16,784 bases of DNA from Chloroflexi bacterium RBG_13_53_26 (lineage in GTDB: Bacteria; Chloroflexota; Dehalococcoidia; UBA2247; RBG-13-53-26). The DNA lies in assembly GCA_001795035.1 (NCBI GenBank), contig MGMW01000038.1, positions 1 to 16,784 on the forward strand, given 5' to 3'. The notes beneath the pieces were generated by a model. The model did not search any database. It saw only the letters and a list, made by a program, of their open reading frames with translations, and had not been told where the DNA came from. Positions within the stretch are counted from its first letter, which is position 1. Every line of letters begins with the position of its first letter. Of the stretch, positions 12,483 to 16,784 are shown piece after piece. The position numbers and the translations under genes were made by a program.

Positions 12483-13677
12483 GTTCCCAGCGCTCCTTGA
12501 ACCCAGCCCATGGGGTCTTCTCCAAATATTCACGCCTCTCCGGCGTATCCTGGCCGGATTCCAAAAATACAGACGTTGCGGCTTTTCGACCGACAGCGCA
12601 CTCGAGATTTACCAGTCCCCGATAGACTCGCTCACGCAAAGTCTCCACGTCAAAACCACGCTTCACAGCAATCAACCCTCGACCCCAGCCATGGCCAAAG
12701 AACTCAGGAGCCCTACGTCGCAGCTCCGACCAGAGCGGCGCCTCGGTTCTATGGCGCGTCGCTCCGGTTGTTCCATCCCAGGGGCACAGCCGAAATCTAT
12801 CCAGGCATGTACGCCATATATCTGGTATACAATCCCATACCTCTTTCAGTTTTGCAGTTCCCCCCTCCTGATAAACTATCTCCCCGTCACCCGAAATTAC
12901 CGACCATTGTTGCTCTCGTATCCATTCCCGAGAACACCGAAACTCAAACCGGGCAACAACACCGTCACCACGCACCCAGCCTGCATGCAACCATTCCCCC
13001 TCTATGAGCGCCCTTGTGTTCCCCTCGAAATCCTGGGTTTTCTCATAGATTGATAACTGCAACCCACTGCGCGAGCCAATGTAACATGTGGGCAACAACC
13101 CCGTGCTTCCCACCACTTTAATCGGCACCAGTTTTTCAGTCTGCATACGCCTCGCCCGCAAGGACCATACCTCAGGTATCAAACCGATGTCCCCCCCAGC
13201 TATCAAGAGTCTGTATATCTCATTCGCCGAAGGCTCCCCGTCGCGTATCCAAACATCGGCACACAGATCTATCCTTCCAGGTATACGGTCCGCGTCGGTT
13301 GCGTCAATGCGGAATATCCGTTCCCAGTCCTGCATCGCTCGCAAGAAATCAACCCCCCCTGCCCATGCATGCCCGCGAGCTTGCACCTCGATAGGATACT
13401 GCTTGATTGGGTTGTCTACCTCTTCAGCAGTCGCCGGATCCTGGACGCGCACATACCAACCATCTCCTGATAATACGGTCGAATTTTTCCACACGTAGAT
13501 TTGCATTTTCACAATGACCCCGGAAACCTCAACTTCCTCCTTCTCGGGCAGACTGCCGTATACCTCGGATGTTACAAACATGCGGTAATAAAATGTTCCC
13601 CAATCTATCCCAATTCGCAACACGGTTACCCTACCAACCGGTAAACGTCTAAGTAGTTTAAAATCTTCGCTATTCAT
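12472..13677 (-). CDS. Rolling-circle replication initiator, Rep_trans-like
   Basis: This 401-residue protein carries the order of conserved blocks seen in the Rep_trans family (pT181-type plasmid Reps and some phage initiators). RIDLCADV at 135-142 matches the R-x-D-x-x-x-D block. YIGSRSGLQLSIYEK at 199-213 matches Y-x-GS-x-S...R-Y-K, whose tyrosine is the probable nicking residue, followed by an acidic QDFEG. ARFEFR at 242-247 is the R-x-E strand. It would nick the circular genome at an origin and start rolling-circle replication. The ATG at 13677 has AAGAG upstream. This initiator type in a virus with capsid-packaging genes is notable. Family membership is by motif only; a different HUH-like Rep is less likely because no HUH motif is visible. 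Confidence 0.75.
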   Translation of the reverse strand: MNSEDFKLLRRLPVGRVTVLRIGIDWGTFYYRMFVTSEVYGSLPEKEEVEVSGVIVKMQIYVWKNSTVLSGDGWYVRVQDPATAEEVDNPIKQYPIEVQARGHAWAGGVDFLRAMQDWERIFRIDATDADRIPGRIDLCADVWIRDGEPSANEIYRLLIAGGDIGLIPEVWSLRARRMQTEKLVPIKVVGSTGLLPTCYIGSRSGLQLSIYEKTQDFEGNTRALIEGEWLHAGWVRGDGVVARFEFRCSREWIREQQWSVISGDGEIVYQEGGTAKLKEVWDCIPDIWRTCLDRFRLCPWDGTTGATRHRTEAPLWSELRRRAPEFFGHGWGRGLIAVKRGFDVETLRERVYRGLVNLECAVGRKAATSVFLESGQDTPERREYLEKTPWAGFKERWEHGK

Positions 13678-13685
13678 CTAAACTC

Positions 13686-13766
13686 TTAGTAAAGCCCGAT
13701 CCGTAGCAGGCGGGTGTTACACAGCCCCGCCCAAGAGCAAAAAATTGCATCGTTTCCTGAAGTCAT
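13686..13766 (-). CDS. Possible tiny ORF, 26 aa
   Basis: This short ORF starts at an ATG that overlaps the previous stop as ATGA and ends nine bases before the Rep start. The product is short and mildly hydrophobic (FCSWAGLCNTRLLRIGLY). No ribosome site is seen, so coupling alone would have to drive it. It may instead be leader sequence for Rep. Confidence 0.25.
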   Translation of the reverse strand: MTSGNDAIFCSWAGLCNTRLLRIGLY

Positions 13767-14023
13767 AGTCCGCTGTTATTGGAATCTTCGATGAAGAATA
13801 GCTGTTCTTCTGTGAACCACCCCGAAGTTCTGCCGGAGGGTGTCCTGACACTGACGTCCAGTGGAACCTTGAACGAAACGCGGTATCTCTTCTGTTTTTC
13901 GTTATAGGCCTCAACGTGTCCATGGAACGACGGATGGTTTTCTTTCTTCCTCGCGGCCATGTATTTAGCCACCCCTCGGAGGTAAACCAGTAATGGGCAC
14001 CCGATTCGATCACTTCCTTTCAT
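13763..14023 (-). CDS. Small SH3-like beta-barrel candidate, 86 aa
   Basis: The C-terminal 55 residues look like a small beta barrel of the SH3/KOW kind: HGHVEAYNEKQKRYRVSF, then VPLDVSVRTPSG, then SGWFTEEQLFFIED. A basic stretch precedes it (ARKKENH). The ATG at 14023 has GAGG six bases upstream. An internal ATG at 13960 with a GGGGTGG stretch would give 65 residues and the same domain. It lies between the zinc-ribbon protein and Rep and is probably a replication accessory or regulatory protein. The fold call is from pattern only. Confidence 0.55.
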   Translation of the reverse strand: MKGSDRIGCPLLVYLRGVAKYMAARKKENHPSFHGHVEAYNEKQKRYRVSFKVPLDVSVRTPSGRTSGWFTEEQLFFIEDSNNSGL

Positions 14024-14069
14024 TCTGTGCCTCTTCCCGGGGGGCCAGCCCCCCCCCAGTCCCCCTGAA

Positions 14070-14507
14070 TTACCCGCATTTGATACATCCATCTTTCTGT
14101 GACTGTGCATAAACAGTACACACAGGCGTTCTTCCAGTTTTTTTGAGACAATCCGGACAAAGCCATTGCATCGATATCGTTGCAGTAACCCGCATTGCGT
14201 AAGAAAGTTTTCCACACGTTGATATCGGTGAGTCACAGGAATCGCATTGCAGTGGTTTATCCGTAATAAAATCGCCATCTTCCCGTGGGGCCAGCCCCCC
14301 GGCCCCCCCGGGTGAAGAGGGAGAAGGGAAGGACACCGGCTCCCGCGCGGGTTGGCTTGCGGCGTTTTTTCGTTGCTTCTTTTTCTCCTTCCTTAATCTC
14401 TTGGCGCAATCCAAGCATATCCATCCGCTTTCCACCGGACAGCCGTAGTCGGCAAGAATTGCATCGGCGATAAACTCGATAAAGGAACTACATAACTTGC
14501 ATTCCAT
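14070..14507 (-). CDS. Double zinc-ribbon protein, 145 aa
   Basis: Two cysteine clusters are separated by a basic, Pro/Ser-rich linker (RLRKEKKKQRKN, about residues 37-48). The first has CKLC at 3-6 and CLDC at 31-34. The second has CDSC at 88-91, CPDC at 117-120 and CIKC at 141-144. These are typical spacings for zinc ribbons that bind nucleic acid or support protein contacts. The ATG at 14507 follows the ssDNA-binding-like gene's stop by two bases. The role is likely in replication or transcription control. The exact family is not recognised. Confidence 0.65.
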   Translation of the reverse strand: MECKLCSSFIEFIADAILADYGCPVESGWICLDCAKRLRKEKKKQRKNAASQPAREPVSFPSPSSPGGAGGLAPREDGDFITDKPLQCDSCDSPISTCGKLSYAMRVTATISMQWLCPDCLKKTGRTPVCTVYAQSQKDGCIKCG

Positions 14508-14509
14508 TA

Positions 14510-14914
14510 TCAGTCTTCCAATCTCTTATTAATAAAAACATTGTTATCCCGTAAACCGATTATTGCCTTTGCCCCCTGAAGATCTCCAAGGATATCCGGG
14601 AGATTGCGCAAATCGCTCACCATGGCCCCCATTACCGCCAAGTCTTTTTTGAGCCATTTGAAACTCTCGCCTGAAAGCACGTTGTACTTCCAGAGCATGC
14701 GCCCTGAAAACTTACCACCAATGATTTGCAAGTGCCATTTCAGGTTCATGTTGTTGGATGATTTAGAACTAACTATTTCCACCATACGGATAGCCACTTC
14801 GTATTTTCCGTCTGATATCGGCTCATAATCATCACCTGGCTCGGGCTCGGGGGCTTTGGTGTATTCGGCATTCGCTTCCGCGAGGTAGGCTCGCAATTCT
14901 TTATCGTTTATCAT
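14510..14914 (-). CDS. DUF669-like probable single-stranded DNA-binding protein
   Basis: This 134-residue protein has the layout of the phage DUF669 family: an acidic leader, DGKYEVAIRMVEIVSSKSS (about 35-53), NMNLKWHLQIIGGKFSGRMLW (about 55-75), then a helical part with WLKKDLAVMGA (about 87-97) and AKAIIGLRDN toward the end. DUF669 proteins lie in phage recombination and replication modules and are thought to bind ssDNA. That would suit a rolling-circle genome, which exposes long single strands. The ATG at 14914 has GGAGG upstream. It is followed by the zinc-ribbon and Rep genes. The family call is by eye, so another OB-fold SSB type is possible. Confidence 0.62.
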   Translation of the reverse strand: MINDKELRAYLAEANAEYTKAPEPEPGDDYEPISDGKYEVAIRMVEIVSSKSSNNMNLKWHLQIIGGKFSGRMLWKYNVLSGESFKWLKKDLAVMGAMVSDLRNLPDILGDLQGAKAIIGLRDNNVFINKRLED

Positions 14915-15354
14915 CTTGTTCCTCCAAACAAAGATGGTGGCCAGGCGTGCGAAACGCTACCTGGCCACCATGGACATATGGAACGACGGCACACAGCATG
15001 CATCGTTCTCATCGTCGGACACGGAACACCATTGTCCGCGCCCAACACAAAATCCAATCCCATGGCGAACCGCCCAAGGTTTGCGGGGGATTGGCGTTTG
15101 CAGAATGAACCGGAACGGCGCCACGAATGGGGGGGGGCATAACGCCGTTCCGGTATGTGAACCCGGGAAATATCAGAAAAACCCGGGCGAACATCAAAGC
15201 GGGACGGACAGAGCGAAGGGGGGTAGGCCTGTCCGTCCCTGGGTTTGGAGGAACCCCGCTCGGTCGCGGCGCCCTCCCTTCTCCCGCGCGAGCACCACCC
15301 CGCGCGGCAGGACCTCCGGGAGTCGAACCCGGATATGTGCCCTGCGATCCTCAT
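14911..15354 (-). CDS. Doubtful ORF through the hairpin region, 147 aa
   Basis: Both ends fit the coupling style of this genome: its ATG overlaps the previous stop as ATGA and its TGA overlaps the ATG of the DUF669-like gene in the same way. Against it, the product is an odd Arg/Ser/Cys/Pro-rich chain with no clear hydrophobic core, and nearly its whole length is made of perfect DNA inverted repeats that explain its composition. No family is recognised. It may be a real but unusual protein, or an open frame kept by chance through a structured region. Confidence 0.3.
   Translation of the reverse strand: MRIAGHISGFDSRRSCRAGWCSRGRREGAATERGSSKPRDGQAYPPSLCPSRFDVRPGFSDISRVHIPERRYAPPHSWRRSGSFCKRQSPANLGRFAMGLDFVLGADNGVPCPTMRTMHAVCRRSICPWWPGSVSHAWPPSLFGGTR
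14934..15332. other. Chain of about eight strong hairpins (origin, packaging or structured-RNA candidate)
   Basis: Perfect inverted repeats follow each other with short gaps: 14934-14945/14960-14971 (12 bp), 15016-15021/15033-15038 (6 bp), 15054-15061/15087-15094 (8 bp), 15109-15120/15143-15154 (12 bp), 15162-15167/15182-15187 (6 bp), 15201-15211/15229-15239 (11 bp), 15284-15290/15301-15307 (7 bp) and 15316-15320/15328-15332 (5 bp). Such density is rare in coding DNA. Near a Rep and ssDNA-binding gene it is a natural candidate for a rolling-circle origin, a packaging signal, complementary-strand start sites or a structured RNA on the minus strand. Confidence 0.7.
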
Positions 15355-15500
15355 GCTGCTTTGATCACCAGCTCCAAAACCTCGGCATTTTTGCGCAGCA
15401 CCAGCACCAAGGCCACGAGGGAGACCAACACCAGCACCGCGATGACACGGCCCATGGTGTCTTTTTTCACAGCGACAATCCCTGTTTTTTCTTCTGTCAT
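15351..15500 (-). CDS. Small membrane protein, 49 aa
   Basis: A polar, Lys-rich start (MTEEKTGIVAVKKDT) is followed by one transmembrane helix (about residues 18-36, Leu/Val repeats) and a short amphipathic tail. The ATG at 15500 overlaps the previous stop as ATGA. It is the only obvious membrane protein in the early half of the replication block, directly beside the hairpin region. Role unknown; a replication-membrane tether or host-takeover peptide are both possible. Confidence 0.6.
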   Translation of the reverse strand: MTEEKTGIVAVKKDTMGRVIAVLVLVSLVALVLVLRKNAEVLELVIKAA

Positions 15501-15757
15501 TTTGCCACCAGATCCTGTGGTTCAGGGTCGGGAGCCGGAGAAAGACGCGCCTCGGACCACGGACCTCTCCGCACCCACACCCCCAGTGGTAAGATTTCTC
15601 GTTCTCCACTGGGATACAAGATCAACCAATCGCCGACCTTTCCCTCCATGCCATCGATCCGAATCGGTGCTCCGTGGGGCAGTGATTCGACCACGATCTG
15701 GCAAGCCTGAAAATCTAGAGTCATTGCGTCGTAATTCAGTTCGATTTCAATCGCCAT
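15497..15757 (-). CDS. Hypothetical protein, 86 aa
   Basis: This soluble protein has strand-like segments: AIEIELNYDAMTLDF, then CQIVVESLPHGAPIRIDG, then VGDWLILYPSGEREILPLGVWVRR. The GDWL-IL-P-GE pattern recalls small SH3-like beta barrels, similar in style to the protein at 13763-14023. The end is Pro/Glu-rich. The ATG at 15757 has AGGAGC upstream and follows the previous stop by one base. It is probably an early accessory protein of unknown function. Confidence 0.62.
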   Translation of the reverse strand: MAIEIELNYDAMTLDFQACQIVVESLPHGAPIRIDGMEGKVGDWLILYPSGEREILPLGVWVRRGPWSEARLSPAPDPEPQDLVAK

Positions 15758-15758
15758 A

Positions 15759-15920
15759 TCAGCTCCTGACTGTCACGATATCCGCGATATCCTGCGGATA
15801 GGCACCTACCTGCATCATAATGAGCCGGAACATCCCTGTTATCCATTTATTCAACTGAACAACAGTTGTTGTTCTAACCCACTGGCCATAATCCATCCAC
15901 ATTTCAACGTCACTGCTCAT
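15759..15920 (-). CDS. Hypothetical small protein, 53 aa
   Basis: The ATG at 15920 overlaps the previous stop as ATGA. The sequence is a helical, Met- and Trp-containing chain (MWMDYGQWVRTTTVVQLNKW, then FRLIMMQVGAYPQDIADIV). Hydrophobicity is moderate and not clearly membrane-spanning. It belongs to the string of short, translationally coupled early genes between the circle junction and the hairpin region. No family is recognised. Confidence 0.55.
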   Translation of the reverse strand: MSSDVEMWMDYGQWVRTTTVVQLNKWITGMFRLIMMQVGAYPQDIADIVTVRS

Positions 15921-16135
15921 TTCAACACCTGCTGATAGGATTCGAGTCGGAAGGCCATTTCCATAATTTTTGACAACAGCGAGGTTATCACAGGATCGGA
16001 TGGGATCCTTGGGTCAGCTGCCATATGGAATATTTTCACACCAACAGCACTCGTCCGTATATCTTGCACATTGACTCCGTCAAATACGTCACAGAGTAGG
16101 CTCACGAGCGTTTCATAGCTATCCCTGTTATCCAT
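15917..16135 (-). CDS. Hypothetical small protein, 72 aa
   Basis: The ATG at 16135 has GGAGGG upstream and overlaps the previous gene's end by eight bases; its stop overlaps the next start as ATGA. The protein is helical: an acidic N-terminal helix (ETLVSLLCDVFDGVNV) and a C-terminal helix (SLLSKIMEMAFRLESYQQVL). There are no zinc or nucleotide motifs. It is probably a small early protein, perhaps a host-interaction factor, but the function cannot be read from the sequence. Confidence 0.58.
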   Translation of the reverse strand: MDNRDSYETLVSLLCDVFDGVNVQDIRTSAVGVKIFHMAADPRIPSDPVITSLLSKIMEMAFRLESYQQVLK

Positions 16136-16466
16136 TGGATCCCTCCATCCGTATAATGTTTTTGGCAATTCCATTTACGAGAGCTATCAGGCGCTGCGGC
16201 GCATCAATATCCTTCAACTCGCCTAACAGGGCGCGCAATGCGGATTCCTCGTCTCCTGGCCCGCCACCATGCACCAGGATCCATTCCGCTTCGAGTGCTT
16301 TTTCCACGAGTGTCCCAGGAAGTTGCCCCTTGATTATCCCCCAGGCGTTAGCCATTGATTCCGCAATGGCGGCATGGCGCTCTTCCGACGTTGTAGTACC
16401 TCGACAGGAAAAGCCAATATCGGTCACGATGCCGATCAACCGCATCAAGATCTTTGTGTCGATCAT
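16128..16466 (-). CDS. Hypothetical helical protein, 112 aa
   Basis: I use the ATG at 16466, which overlaps the previous stop as ATGA; an ATG at 16472 directly after a run of G is an alternative. The product looks all-helical with a mid-length loop (HGGGPGDEE near residue 68), and recurring amphipathic segments (RHAAIAESMANAWGIIK, ALRALLGELKDI, RLIALVNGIAKNIIR). No catalytic motif or family is recognised. It sits in the coupled early-gene string after the CPxC protein. Confidence 0.58.
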   Translation of the reverse strand: MIDTKILMRLIGIVTDIGFSCRGTTTSEERHAAIAESMANAWGIIKGQLPGTLVEKALEAEWILVHGGGPGDEESALRALLGELKDIDAPQRLIALVNGIAKNIIRMEGSNG

Positions 16467-16784
16467 ACCCATACCCCCCCCTTGCTGCGCCTTGCCGCGC
16501 GCAATGCGAGCAATCCGGCAATTTTTGCGAACTCAACAATCAGATGGTCTTGTCGCTGTTTGTTATTCAGCAAAGACTTGTTGCATAGTGGACAAAATGT
16601 ACTCTTTGCTATTGGCATCCTTGTTCTACCGATAGCGATATCGAGGTTTTCAGCGGTAATTTCGCAGTTTGACCGCTCAATTTCCTCGCAAACCTCCTGA
16701 ATCGCAGGCACGTTTCTCATTGGTCCCTCCGTGATTCCACCCCCACCATAGTTGACATAATATATATTCGGCAGACGCGGAAAA
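16463..16784 (-). CDS. Hypothetical protein with CPxC motif, C-terminal part (joins 123-1)
   Basis: This is the larger part of the junction-spanning gene; bases 16703-16784 repeat 1-82. Downstream of the ATG at 16720 are 85 residues with a CPLC motif (STFCPLCNKSLLNNKQRQDH) followed by His about a dozen residues later, which could be one small zinc knuckle, and a basic C-terminal helix (LLALRAARRSKGG). Starting from the TTG at 123 the whole product is about 120 residues. It ends overlapping the next start as ATGA. The role is probably nucleic-acid related, but the family is unknown. Confidence 0.6.
   Translation of the reverse strand, partial: FPRLPNIYYVNYGGGGITEGPMRNVPAIQEVCEEIERSNCEITAENLDIAIGRTRMPIAKSTFCPLCNKSLLNNKQRQDHLIVEFAKIAGLLALRAARRSKGGVWV
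16703..16784. repeat. Terminal direct repeat, right copy (circular overlap)
   Basis: These bases are identical to 1-82. They should be removed when the molecule is circularised to about 16,702 bp. Confidence 0.95.

Noticed and set aside
12109..13053. 314-codon plus-strand ORF
   Set aside because: It is antisense to Rep and the Pro-rich gene, both of which have motifs, ribosome sites and coupled junctions.
14034..14066. G/C-run hairpin as a terminator (similar run at 14281-14312)
   Set aside because: No following T-run on either strand, and genes of the same operon continue across it.
15309..15385. Complete tRNA gene
   Set aside because: Only the T-arm is convincing. The 5' acceptor pairs poorly, no proper anticodon stem forms, and most of the span lies in the 49-aa gene.

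Overview
The first 82 bases recur exactly as the last 82 bases, so the window is a complete circular molecule of about 16,702 bp, cut open once with a short overlap. The gene set points to a tailless bacterial virus with an internal membrane and a double jelly-roll type capsid (broadly the PRD1/PM2/FLiP world). It has an FtsK/HerA-type packaging ATPase (11162-11890), a Rep_trans-like rolling-circle initiator (12472-13677), a 390-residue probable major capsid protein (9589-10761), many very small single-span membrane proteins, a peptidoglycan hydrolase-like protein and a large spike-like protein with LamG-type modules. Strong GGAGG-type ribosome sites and peptidoglycan-directed domains indicate a bacterial host. 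I cannot name the host. Capsid identity is inferred from size, context and general character, not from a diagnostic motif.

Layout. Nearly everything is on the minus strand, in two blocks. The replication/early block runs from about 756 down through the circle junction to 11162. It holds a small HTH regulator, several unknown small proteins, a hairpin-rich stretch (14934-15332), a DUF669-like probable ssDNA-binding protein, a zinc-ribbon protein, an SH3-like small protein, the Rep protein, a Pro-rich membrane protein and the ATPase. The virion block runs from 10895 down to 1720. It holds a small membrane protein, the capsid protein, a run of membrane-anchored proteins including one with a LysM-like segment, the spike, a holin-like protein, a GH73-like hydrolase, a nest of tiny membrane proteins and a 726-residue protein with 14-residue repeats. 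Three genes are on the plus strand: a 45-residue very basic protein (11009-11146) and a pair (898-1734) that converges on the end of the virion block.

Many adjacent minus-strand genes share ATGA, GTGA or TAGTG stop/start overlaps, so translation is probably coupled over long stretches. Two divergent control regions stand out. At 10937-10982, back-to-back promoters share one palindrome containing both -35 boxes. At 740-873, a perfect 13-bp inverted pair flanks the start of the HTH gene. The most interesting points are the chain of about eight hairpins in 400 nt next to the replication genes (origin, packaging or structured-RNA candidate), a 14-residue AG...GRT motif shared by separate virion proteins, and a GH73-like protein with Ala at the expected catalytic Glu position.
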